Assembly: GCA_017623155.1 (NCBI GenBank)
Contig: JAGAPR010000002.1
Span: forward strand, 1-64,000
Length of the DNA stretch: 64,000 nucleotides
Reading direction: 5' to 3'
From: Prevotella sp.
GTDB taxonomy: Bacteria > Bacteroidota > Bacteroidia > Bacteroidales > Bacteroidaceae
Each line of letters begins with the position of its first letter. Position 1 is the stretch's first letter. Below are positions 36,189-44,500 of this stretch, piece by piece. Under the pieces are notes generated by a model. It made no database searches. It had not been told where the DNA came from and saw nothing but the letters and a program-made list of their open reading frames with translations. The position numbers and the translations under genes were made by a program.

Positions 36189-37048
36189 CCTTCCTGTTCT
36201 GTTAAATCCTTAATACATTTTGCGAGCGACTCTTCCCAATAAGGGATTTCCACATCGAAAGTCTCCTTTATCTTTGTTTTGTCTAGCACACTATATGCCG
36301 GCCGGTTTGCTTTCGCGGGATATTCGTCGGTGTGCAACGGTTTCACATTGCATGTTTCGATGCCCGCGATGCGGTGTATGGCCTTGGTAAAATCATACCA
36401 ACTGATAACTCCTTCGTTCGAGAAATGATATACACCGGGTACGATGCCCTTGTTTATCGCCGTCATGATAACGGCGGCAAGGTCGGCGGCATTGGTCGGA
36501 GTGCCTATCTGGTCGAACACCACTCCGAGGCTGTCACGTTCTTTTCCGAGTCTGATCATGGTTTTTACGAAGTTGTTTCCGAAGCGGCTGTACAGCCACG
36601 CCGTGCGTATTATCATCGACTTCGGGCATGCTTTGAGCACGTTTTGCTCTCCTTTGAGCTTGGTGCGGCCGTAAACGCTGTCAGGCGAGGTTGCTTCCGT
36701 CTCGCGATATGGCGTATGATTGGAACCGTCAAACACGTAATCGGTAGACACCTGCACCATCCATCCGCCGCGCGCGGCCACCGCTTCGGCCAGATATCCG
36801 GGTGCCGTTGCGTTTAGCAGCGTGCACAGTTCCACGTTGTCTTCGGCCTTGTCCACCGCCGTATATGCCGCGCAGTTGACGATGCCGTCTATCTCGTTGC
36901 TATTTACGAAATCTGCCACGGCCTCACGATTTGTAATATCGAGCTCGGCCACATCGGTATTAAAATAAACATGCTGCGGATTTACCTTTTCCAACAGCTG
37001 CATTTCATTTCCCAGTTGTCCGTTACAACCGGTTATCAATATATTCAT
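36185..37048 (-). CDS. rfbD: dTDP-4-dehydrorhamnose reductase
   Basis: The last enzyme of dTDP-L-rhamnose synthesis, 287 residues. It has the Rossmann loop [12 protein letters not shown] at the N-terminus, [15 protein letters not shown], and the catalytic YGRTK (Tyr and Lys spaced three apart) near residue 130. It overlaps prfC by 4 bp, an odd pairing of a sugar enzyme with a translation factor. rfbA is 12 kb away and rfbB and rfbC are not in the window. Confidence 0.95.
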   Translation of the reverse strand: MNILITGCNGQLGNEMQLLEKVNPQHVYFNTDVAELDITNREAVADFVNSNEIDGIVNCAAYTAVDKAEDNVELCTLLNATAPGYLAEAVAARGGWMVQVSTDYVFDGSNHTPYRETEATSPDSVYGRTKLKGEQNVLKACPKSMIIRTAWLYSRFGNNFVKTMIRLGKERDSLGVVFDQIGTPTNAADLAAVIMTAINKGIVPGVYHFSNEGVISWYDFTKAIHRIAGIETCNVKPLHTDEYPAKANRPAYSVLDKTKIKETFDVEIPYWEESLAKCIKDLTEQEG

Positions 37049-37088
37049 AAAGATATCTTTTTGTTTCTATTTCATAATAAAGCAGGCT

Positions 37089-37649
37089 CTATCTGCGGCC
37101 GCCGGTCTCGTCAAACAGCGGTGTCTGCTTGTCTTTCAGATAGTAGTCGTTGAGCATTCCCACGAGTGTGGTTATCTCTTTCACCGCATGCGCCGTGTTC
37201 GGCGTTATCTCTTTTTTGCCGAGTCGCAACAGCATCACACCGTAGAGAGAGTTAAAACAGGTTTCTATCTCGCTCTCGTCCTTGGCGGCTCCGCGATTGC
37301 GCAGCTCCACGATAAAGGGAAGAACCTTGTAATACTCCGAGCTGTAAAAAGGGAACTTGGAGCTGCCCAGCAGCATGCCGTGAAGTTCCTCGAGCTGCAT
37401 CATCACCACTTTGTTTATCTGCAAGTGCCCGGTCTCGCGGCATCCTTCCTGATTCATCATCCGTATCAGGTTGCCATACCAGTCGGTCATCTCTTCTTTT
37501 TGCTCGTCGGTATAGTCAAACCGGTCGATATACTCCTTGCGTATTCTCGACAACGAGCATCCGAAAGCCCGTATAGTGTCTTCTATCTGCCACATGTATA
37601 GCAGATACTCGGCTATGTTTCTCTTTCTTAAATCCTGTGATATATACAT
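37089..37649 (-). CDS. DUF4924 family protein
   Basis: This 186-residue protein begins MYISQDLRKRNIAEYLLYMW, which I recognise as the DUF4924 family restricted largely to Bacteroidales. It is soluble and helical, with no signal peptide. No function is known for the family. It lies 40 bp before rfbD and starts 7 bp after the LysE-type gene, so it is probably part of the same transcript. Confidence 0.8.
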   Translation of the reverse strand: MYISQDLRKRNIAEYLLYMWQIEDTIRAFGCSLSRIRKEYIDRFDYTDEQKEEMTDWYGNLIRMMNQEGCRETGHLQINKVVMMQLEELHGMLLGSSKFPFYSSEYYKVLPFIVELRNRGAAKDESEIETCFNSLYGVMLLRLGKKEITPNTAHAVKEITTLVGMLNDYYLKDKQTPLFDETGGRR

Positions 37650-37656
37650 AGTTAAA

Positions 37657-38322
37657 TCAGAAAAAACGATATAAGTTTGTCACCGTGCCGAACAGCATTA
37701 TCACCGAGCACACAATGACCACAAATCCAATGACCTGATTTATCAGTTTTATACCATTGTCATCAAACTTGCCTCGTATTTTGTCTATAAACCAAGTAAG
37801 ACCGAACCACCACAGCAAAGCTCCCGCAACGATGCTCAACAGCCCCACGGCCATCTCGAAAGGATGATTGGGCAGCACGAAAGCAAACTGCGCGTAGCAT
37901 GCGAGAAAGAGGAATATTATCAACGGATTGGAAAACGTCACGATAAAGGCCGTTATCCCGTTGTGCACCAGCGTGCCTTTGTTTCTCCCCGAACGGTGCA
38001 TGTTTCGCGTGGGGTCGGTGCGGTATGTATACACTCCGAAAGCCAGCAAAAGCATGCTTCCCACAATCTGCAAGTAGAATTTGTTTTGTTGATCGTTCAC
38101 AAAATCCATCACAAGACTCATGCCGTAGACCGTGACTACCGCGTAAAACAGGTCGCTGACAACCGCTCCGATGCCGGTGACAAAGCCATACCAGCGTCCT
38201 TTGTTCAGCGTCCGCTGCACGCAAAGCACTCCCACGGGACCCATAGGTGCCGAGGCGATGATACCGATGAGCATCCCCTTGAAGATAAAATCCAATATGT
38301 TGATATGTATCGGAAATGGCAT
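37657..38322 (-). CDS. LysE-family transporter
   Basis: The protein of about 221 residues is an integral membrane exporter of the LysE/RhtB type, with five to six helices and the N-terminal GMLIGIIASAPMGPVGVLC motif characteristic of the family. Members export amino acids; the substrate here is unknown. I chose the Met at 38322 (MPFPIHINILDFIFKG) over the one at 38361 because the 13 extra residues do not look like the family. It may lead the long leftward housekeeping transcript. It is divergent from the ROK kinase. Confidence 0.85.
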   Translation of the reverse strand: MPFPIHINILDFIFKGMLIGIIASAPMGPVGVLCVQRTLNKGRWYGFVTGIGAVVSDLFYAVVTVYGMSLVMDFVNDQQNKFYLQIVGSMLLLAFGVYTYRTDPTRNMHRSGRNKGTLVHNGITAFIVTFSNPLIIFLFLACYAQFAFVLPNHPFEMAVGLLSIVAGALLWWFGLTWFIDKIRGKFDDNGIKLINQVIGFVVIVCSVIMLFGTVTNLYRFF

Positions 38323-38401
38323 AATGACTGCAAAATTGCTAAATTTATGCGAATTATACAAGTTTTTGCGCCTAATTCTTTTGCCCTTTATCTTTTTTTT
38401 C

Positions 38402-38409
38402 TAACTTTG
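38402..38409 (+). promoter_or_regulatory. Predicted promoter of the ROK glucokinase gene
   Basis: TAACTTTG at -7, with TTTTG at 38379-38383 and an 18-nt spacer, is a near-ideal Bacteroidetes promoter 50 bp before the ATG. Confidence 0.7.
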
Positions 38410-38458
38410 TGTAAAGAATAATAATCATATTTTTATTTAATAACATACATTTATCATC

Positions 38459-39439
38459 ATGAGCGAACAATCGATACTCAAACCCTATGTGATAGGATTA
38501 GACCTCGGCGGCACAAATTCTGTGTTCGGAATAGTGGACAGTCGCGGAGAGATAAAGGCCACGACGGCCATCAAGACCCAAGGTTTCGACACGGCGGACG
38601 ACTATGTGGCCGCTTCCGTGGATGCACTGCAAATAATCATTGATCAGGTGGGCGGAATAGAGAAAATAAAGGCCATGGGCATCGGCGCGCCCAACGCAAA
38701 TTTCTACAAAGGCACCATCGAGCACGCCGCGAACATCAGTTGGGGCAAGGGGATAATTCCGCTTGCGAAAATGTTTGCCGACAAGCTCGGCATTTCTGTA
38801 GCCATGACAAACGACGCAAATGCAGCCGCCATCGGCGAGATGACTTACGGCGTGGCGCGGGGTATGAAGAATTTTATAATGATTACGCTCGGAACGGGTG
38901 TCGGCTCGGGCATCGTTGTCAACGGGCAACTTGTTTACGGCCACGACGGATTTGCCGGAGAACTGGGGCATGTAATCATGCGCAGAGAGAACGGACGCAC
39001 ATGCGGATGCGGAAGAACGGGCTGTCTTGAAGCATATTGCTCGGCGACGGGCGTGGCGCGCACGGCGCGCGAGATGCTCGCCACGACAGACAAGCCGTCA
39101 CTGCTGAGAGATTTGAATCCCGAGGAAATCACATCGCTCGACGTGAGCATTGCCGCAGGCAAGGGCGACGAGCTTGCCAACGACATCTATCGCTTCACGG
39201 GCGAGATGCTCGGAGAGGCATGTGCCGACTTTGCCGCGTTCTCGAGCCCGGAGGCTTTCATTTTCTTCGGCGGTCTCGTGAAAGCCGGGGAACTGATTAT
39301 GGACCCCATCCGCAAGACATACGAAGAAAAGGTCATGCCCATATTCCGCGGCAAGGCGAAATTCCTCGTCAGCGGACTCGACGGCGCGTCGGCTGCCGTT
39401 CTCGGCGCGAGTGCCATCGGATGGGATATATCTTTTTGA
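38459..39439 (+). CDS. ROK family glucokinase
   Basis: This 326-residue sugar kinase has the ATP-binding GLDLGGTNSVFGIVD near 12-26, TNDANAAAIGE, GTGVGSGIVVNG, the family motif ELGHVIM, and a zinc site CGCGRTGCLEAYCS near 180-193. Substrate is probably glucose, or another aldohexose, giving the 6-phosphate for glycolysis. It stands alone with its own promoter and ends just before a long inverted repeat. Confidence 0.92.
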   Translation: MSEQSILKPYVIGLDLGGTNSVFGIVDSRGEIKATTAIKTQGFDTADDYVAASVDALQIIIDQVGGIEKIKAMGIGAPNANFYKGTIEHAANISWGKGIIPLAKMFADKLGISVAMTNDANAAAIGEMTYGVARGMKNFIMITLGTGVGSGIVVNGQLVYGHDGFAGELGHVIMRRENGRTCGCGRTGCLEAYCSATGVARTAREMLATTDKPSLLRDLNPEEITSLDVSIAAGKGDELANDIYRFTGEMLGEACADFAAFSSPEAFIFFGGLVKAGELIMDPIRKTYEEKVMPIFRGKAKFLVSGLDGASAAVLGASAIGWDISF

Positions 39440-39494
39440 GGAGTTAAGGAGTTAAGAAGTTAGCTAAGGAGTTAACTTCTTAACTCCTCAAAAA
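39433..39494. repeat. Long inverted repeat of GAGTTAAG-type sequence
   Basis: TTTTTGAGGAGTTAAG (39433-39448) and its exact complement CTTAACTCCTCAAAAA (39479-39494) flank further short repeats that can also pair (15-bp inner alternative, 39448-39462 with 39473-39487). It sits between the converging ROK and TonB-domain genes. T-runs are on the wrong side for a standard terminator. Similar units occur at 14841-14880. Confidence 0.65.
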
Positions 39495-39499
39495 ACTTC

Positions 39500-39904
39500 T
39501 CACAACCTAAATGATATCGGCAGGCTGTATTTCACTTTCACCGGCTTGCCGTTTTGCATTCCGGGGTTCCACCTCGCCATGCCACTAACCACACGCACAG
39601 CCTCTCTGTCAAGCGAGGGGAACACGCCTTTGAGAACAGAGACGTTCGTCACCCAACCGTCTTTGTCCACAACAAACGACACGACAACCCTGCCCTCTAC
39701 TTTCATTTTCCGCGCATCCGACGGATAGCGGATTTGTGTTTGAAGGTATTTGAGCAATACTTGCGAGCCGCCCGGATATGACGGCATCACATCGGGAATG
39801 TTTGTTGCCTTTTCGTAAACGGTGTCATTCTCTACTGTTCTTTGGGCTTTCACGCCGAGACAGACAAGCAACAGCGCGAAAACAACTAAAATCTTAAACC
39901 TCAT
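39500..39904 (-). CDS. Short TonB C-terminal-domain protein with signal peptide
   Basis: From the Met at 39904 this is a 134-residue protein: a hydrophobic signal sequence (MRFKILVVFALLLVCLGVKA) and then almost at once a TonB C-terminal domain (YPSDARKMKVEGRVVVSFVV, then GMARWNPGMQNGKPVKVKYS). The proline-rich spacer of a true TonB is missing, so it cannot span the periplasm in the usual way. It may be a secreted TonB-like domain protein. A 14-residue longer frame from 39946 begins upstream of the predicted transcription start (about 39937) and is not preferred. Confidence 0.82.
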   Translation of the reverse strand: MRFKILVVFALLLVCLGVKAQRTVENDTVYEKATNIPDVMPSYPGGSQVLLKYLQTQIRYPSDARKMKVEGRVVVSFVVDKDGWVTNVSVLKGVFPSLDREAVRVVSGMARWNPGMQNGKPVKVKYSLPISFRL

Positions 39905-39943
39905 AATCGTAGTTCTTTTTTGTCCGTTTAATATAACTTTCCA

Positions 39944-39951
39944 CAAAAGTA
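39944..39951 (-). promoter_or_regulatory. Predicted -7 element of the TonB-domain gene
   Basis: On the minus strand this reads TACTTTTG. The expected start near 39937 lies inside the longer ORF and supports the Met at 39904. Confidence 0.55.
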
Positions 39952-40218
39952 TATAAAAAAAATGGAGATGGTAGCACGGAATATGAAAAATATCTGACGA
40001 CAGATAACATTTAACATTTACCGTAGTTTTTGGTTAAATATACATAAATTAAATGTCAAAAATTAATATGTTAACGTCGCCAAGAATGCCCTTCGTCTGA
40101 AAAAATCTTCTCGAGCTCGCAAATACGCGAATTATGGAGCATTTCGTGTAAATATTTGTATATAAGATATTTACAGAGATTTAATCCGTTTTTTAGCGCA
40201 TTTAAGATCGTCTTGTTT

Positions 40219-40306
40219 TCCAATTAGGCCGTAATTGGAATGCAATTACGGCCTAATTGCACTCCCGTTAGGCCGTAAACGCAGTGCAATTACGGCCTTA
40301 TTGCAA
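40219..40306. repeat. Four-unit 22-bp palindromic array, family A (second copy)
   Basis: Units start at 40219, 40241, 40263 and 40285, each exactly 22 bp, with GGCC centres and ATTAC/GTAAT flanks as in the array at 15068. Orientation alternates (GGCCGTAATTG, then TTACGGCCTAATTG). The third unit has diverged most (CCCGTTAGGCCGTAAACG). Confidence 0.85.
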
Positions 40307-40512
40307 GGCAATAATGTACAAAAAGGAGAAAAGACCGACATGCAATTGTTTACGAATATTAAATAATCATCTTTTGAGTTAAATATTTTAAGTTAATAAA
40401 ACCTACTTCACAAAAATCTTTTGTCACGGGTTTTTACTTTTTGTTTGCATATTTTAAGTTAAACAGAAAGATATTGTGTTAAAGGGAGTATTTATGAGTT
40501 AAGGCCGGGATG

Positions 40513-40548
40513 AAAAAAAAGAGGTTGGCGCAGGACGCGTCCAACCTC
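40513..40548 (-). terminator. Rho-independent terminator of the candidate sRNA
   Basis: On the minus strand an 11-bp stem with one bulge (arms at 40541-40548 and 40521-40528 plus three inner pairs) is followed by eight T (40520-40513). No annotated minus-strand gene lies upstream, so it belongs to an unannotated transcript. Confidence 0.7.
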
Positions 40549-40592
40549 AGAATAAACGATAAGGCCATCGGCAACGGCTGATGAAATCTTAT
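40513..40592 (-). ncRNA. Candidate small RNA, about 80 nt
   Basis: A complete minus-strand promoter (TTTG at 40627-40630, 20-nt spacer, TATATTTG at 40599-40606) is followed by about 80 nt ending in a strong terminator. The 5' part folds as GATAAG...CTTATC enclosing CATC..GATG. The 3' part is GAGGTTGG...CCAACCTC with three more pairs (one bulge) and a run of eight T. No ORF of note fits inside. I do not recognise the RNA family. Confidence 0.6.
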
Positions 40593-40598
40593 CTTCCG

Positions 40599-40606
40599 CA
40601 AATATA
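40599..40606 (-). promoter_or_regulatory. Predicted promoter of the candidate sRNA
   Basis: TATATTTG on the minus strand with TTTG (40627-40630) 20 nt upstream, a full match to the Bacteroidetes -33/-7 pattern. Confidence 0.65.
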
Positions 40607-40723
40607 ATGAATTACATTATAAATAACAAATAAATTAGGTTAAATTTATTTGTCAGAAAAAAAGTAATGGACTTATTTTCAAAAAAAGCACGCCCGACAT
40701 CGTTTTATCCGATAACATTTGCG

Positions 40724-40731
40724 TATATTTG
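40724..40731 (+). promoter_or_regulatory. Predicted -7 element of the DUF6359 lipoprotein gene
   Basis: TATATTTG with a start expected near 40738, which places the start codon at 40751 rather than 40667 or 40736. Confidence 0.55.
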
Positions 40732-40750
40732 CAACATGCAAATTCACAAA

Positions 40751-41260
40751 ATGAGACATTTCAAATTCCTGATATTGCTTTTCGCCATGCTGACAGCCGC
40801 ATGCGAGAAAGCATACATACCGAGCGATGACCAACAGACAAACGGCGGCAATACCGACGACGAATGGCACGAAACATGGGAGACTGACAGTACCGAAAAA
40901 CGATGCCTCACCGTGGCGGAAGCCATCGAGGCCGAGACCGGCAGGGTGATATCGGTAAGGGGATATATCGTAGGGTCCACATCGAGAAGCATGCGAAACG
41001 CAAAATATCTGCCGCCGTTCGAAAGCAAAACGGCACTGATACTTTCCGATTACAAGCTCACTGAGTGCGAGGGATTCTATGAGGATGAACTCCTGCCGGT
41101 ACGCATCGGCGACTTCAATCAGTATTTAGACGCGCTCAACCTCGTGGATAATCCGCAACACTTCGAAAAGCTTACCGTAATAACAGGGATTAAAGACATG
41201 TATCTCGGACAGCCCGGCATAAAACTGATACTGTGGTGCGACCTACTGGAACAACAGTAA
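40751..41260 (+). CDS. DUF6359-type lipoprotein
   Basis: From the Met at 40751 (MRHFKFLILLFAMLTAACEK) the protein is 169 residues with a lipoprotein signal peptide and lipobox LTAAC. The mature part begins with an acidic linker and then LTVAEAIEAETGRVISVRGY, the start of the DUF6359 domain, probably an OB-like fold. The frame is open further upstream to 40667, but the promoter element at 40724-40731 and the signal peptide favour 40751. It is probably surface- or periplasm-anchored. Function unknown. It precedes the pectin locus but has its own terminator. Confidence 0.8.
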   Translation: MRHFKFLILLFAMLTAACEKAYIPSDDQQTNGGNTDDEWHETWETDSTEKRCLTVAEAIEAETGRVISVRGYIVGSTSRSMRNAKYLPPFESKTALILSDYKLTECEGFYEDELLPVRIGDFNQYLDALNLVDNPQHFEKLTVITGIKDMYLGQPGIKLILWCDLLEQQ

Positions 41261-41354
41261 GGCCGTGAACTCGGACATCGCGAAACCGACAAGAGACATA
41301 AAGGAAGCCCCTAAAAAGACCCGCAAAGGGCACAAAGCACCGACAATAATCGAC

Positions 41355-41382
41355 AAAAGCGGTAAAAATCACCGCTTTTTTT
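41355..41382 (+). terminator. Rho-independent terminator after the DUF6359 gene
   Basis: AAAAGCGGT / ACCGCTTTT with a 7-nt loop and a T-run, 95 bp after the stop codon. Confidence 0.75.
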
Positions 41383-41403
41383 GCCGTTTACGTTGATAAT
41401 TAG

Positions 41404-41411
41404 TATCTTTG
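41404..41411 (+). promoter_or_regulatory. Predicted -7 element of the pectinase fusion gene
   Basis: TATCTTTG, 105 bp before the ATG at 41516, just after the terminator. The leader is about 98 nt. Confidence 0.6.
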
Positions 41412-41515
41412 CAGAAGATAGGCGGCATAAGTTCCGCCGATAGCGGCCGCAAGCACAAACGCCGCTATACCAATCATAAATTAAAAACTAATAACTATAA
41501 ACAATTTTCAACGAC

Positions 41516-44500
41516 ATGAGACTATTTAAACTAATGCTTCTGTGTCTGTTGTTTCCGGCACTGGCTCAGGCCGACGACTGGACTACAATGTACAAGCAGA
41601 TAGAACAGAGCATCAAGCAACCGGAGTTTGCCAACCGTGATTTCAACATCACGAAGTATGGTGCGGGCACCAACGCCAAGGCTGCCGTAAACCAAAAAGC
41701 GATAAACAAGGCCATCGCTGCCTGCTCGAAGGCAGGCGGCGGACGGGTCATCGTGCCCGCAGGAACATACAACACGGGAGCCATCACCCTGCTGAGCGGC
41801 GTCAACCTCGTGGTGGAGAAGGGCGCAACGCTGCAGTTTGTGTTCGAGCCTGAGCTCTACCCCATCGTCCTCACACGCTGGGAGGGCCTCGACTGCTGGA
41901 ACCTCCAGCCCTGCATCTACGCCTACAAGCAGAAGAACATCGCCATCACCGGCGAGGGAACGATTGACGGCGGCGGCACCAACGAGACATGGTGGAAATG
42001 GTGCGGCGCGCCGAGATACGGATGGAAGGAAGGCGTCATCAGCCAGCGCAACGGCAGCCGCGCACGCCTGCTGAAGATGGCCGAGGACGGAGTGGACATG
42101 AACGAACGCCGCTTCGGACCGCAAGACGGCCTCCGCCCGCAGCTCATCAACATCAACACGTGTGAGAACATACTGATAGAGAACGTCACGCTGCTGCGCT
42201 CTCCGTTCTGGGTCATCCACCCGCTGCTCTCGAAGAACATCACCGTGCGCGGCGTGCACATCAACAACGACGGCCCCAATGGCGACGGATGCGACCCCGA
42301 GTCGTGCGACGGCGTGCTGATAGAAAACTGCTTCTTCAACACGGGTGACGACTGCATCGCCATCAAGAGCGGACGCAACAACGACGGACGCCTGTGGAAC
42401 AAGCCGAGCGAGAACATCATCATCCGCAACTGCGAGATGCAGAACGGACACGGAGGCGTGGTCATCGGCAGCGAGATTTCCGGCGGATGCCGCAACGTCT
42501 TCGCCGAGAACAACGTCATGGACAGCCCCAACCTCGACCGCGTGATACGCATAAAGACGAACACCTGCCGCGGAGGAGTCATCGAGAACATATATGCACG
42601 CAACATAAAGGTTGGCCAGTGCGGCGAGTCGGTGCTGAAGATTAACCTCGACTACGAGCACAACGAGATATGCTGCCGCGGCTATCTGCCGACGGTGCGT
42701 AACGTGAACCTCGACAACGTGACGTGCGAGAAGAGCCGCTACGGCGTGCAGATAATCGCACTCGACACATGCACGAACGTATACGACATCAACGTGAAGA
42801 ACTGCCGCTTCAACGGCGTGGCCGAAGGAAACACCATAAAGGGACAGACACGCGGCATAAACTTCGACAACCTCTACATCAACGGCGGACTGAGCCTGCT
42901 CAACAAGCCGTACAAGAACTACAGCCAGTGGATGACGGCATCGGAGATGAAGCGCTACCCGAAGTCTTATCTGCTTGACTTCTCGAAGCGCCCGAAGTGG
43001 AGCTACGTGATGGGCATCGAGCTGGAGGCCATGCTCGACACATATCTGAAATATGGCGGCGAGGACATAAAGAACTACTGCCAGATGTATACCGACACGA
43101 TGATCAACGCCAAGGGCGACATCCGCGGATACAGACTTGAAGACTACAACCTCGACCAGATACGCACGGGCCACTTTGTGGCACGCATGTACCAGCTGTA
43201 CCCCGAGAAGAAGAACCTCATCGCGCTGCAAACGCTCATGAAGCAGCTGAAAAATCAGCCCCGCACGGAGGACGGGGTGTTCTGGCATAAGGCCATATAC
43301 TCATATCAGGTGTGGCTCGACGGTATCTTCATGGGACTGCCCTACTACACAATGACGGCTAACATGCTGCTCAAAGACAAGAAGGCGCAGGCCATTTACG
43401 ACGACGCCGTAGACCAGATCAAGAAGACATACGAGCGCACGCTCGACGCCAAGACCGGACTGAACCGCCACGCATGGGACGAGACACGTGACATGTTCTG
43501 GGCCGACAAGACTACCGGACTGTCGCAGCACTGCTGGGGACGCGCGCAGGGATGGTATACGATGGCGCTCATCGAGCTGCTCGACGCACTGCCCGAGAAC
43601 TACAGCCGCCGCGGCGAGGTTATCGAACTGCTGAAGAAAGACCTCGACGCCGTCATCAAATGGCAGGACAAGAAGAGCGGCGTATGGTATCAGGTGATGG
43701 ACAGCCCTGACCGCAAGGGCAACTATCTCGAGTCTACATGCTCGTCGATGTTCACCTACGCGCTGCTGAAGGCTTACCGCAAGGGATACCTCGGAGCGAA
43801 ATACCGCGACGCGGGAATACGTGCCTACAAGGGCATCATCAACAACTTCATAAAGGTTAACCCCGACAGCACCATCTCGCTGACACACTGCTGCGCCGTG
43901 GCCGGACTGGGTCCGGGCATGAGCGACAAGGTGAAGGCCGCCACGGACAAGTATGGAATGAAGCTGAAGGAGAACAAGCGCCGCGACGGTTCATACGACT
44001 ACTACCTCAGCGAGCAGGTGCGCGACAACGATGCCAAGGGCGTAGGACCGTTCATCTGGGCTTCGCTCGAGATGGAGGCATTGGGATATGACACGGACAA
44101 CGCCACGACAGGCATCAACCGCCAGGCCGTGGTGACACGCAACAACCCGGTGGTGACCGAGGCAGACCCGCTCGCCTCGCTCACCGTGGGCAACGGACAC
44201 TTCGCCACGACGGTAGACGTCACCGGACTGCAGAGCTACCCTTTTGACTACGAGGCAGGTGTGCCTCTCAACGCAATGTCGGACTGGGGATGGCATTCGT
44301 TTGAAAACACTGCAGCACTGACGCCCGCCGAAACCGAGAAGGCGTATGACTTCGGACACGGACGCAAGGAGGTCTATGCCGTGGAATACAAGCAGGCAGG
44401 ACGCAACAAGGACGCCACGGAGTATTTCCGGGTGAACCCGCACCGCCTGAACCTCGGCACGATAGGTCTCGAACTGACCGGCGCAGACGGCAAGCAGATT

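Larger units (their letters stand above)
39905..40750. other. Long intergenic region with repeat array and candidate sRNA
   Basis: This AT-rich stretch holds the minus-strand promoter of the TonB-domain gene (39944-39951), the second family-A array (40219-40306), several copies of TTTTAAGTTAA, the candidate small RNA (40513-40592, minus) and the promoter at 40724-40731. I see no protein gene in it. Confidence 0.7.

Noticed and set aside
39433-39494. Inverted repeat as a rho-independent terminator
   Set aside because: T-run precedes and A-run follows the stem on the plus strand, and the same holds on the minus strand, so no U-tract follows the hairpin in either direction.
40667-40750. N-terminal extension of the DUF6359 lipoprotein
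   Set aside because: The promoter element at 40724-40731 and the lipoprotein signal starting at 40751 show that the upstream codons are probably not translated.
41531-43288. 585-codon open frame on the minus strand
   Set aside because: Antisense to the GH28-GH105 gene, whose catalytic motifs are intact; the antisense product is a Val/Ala/His-rich shadow.
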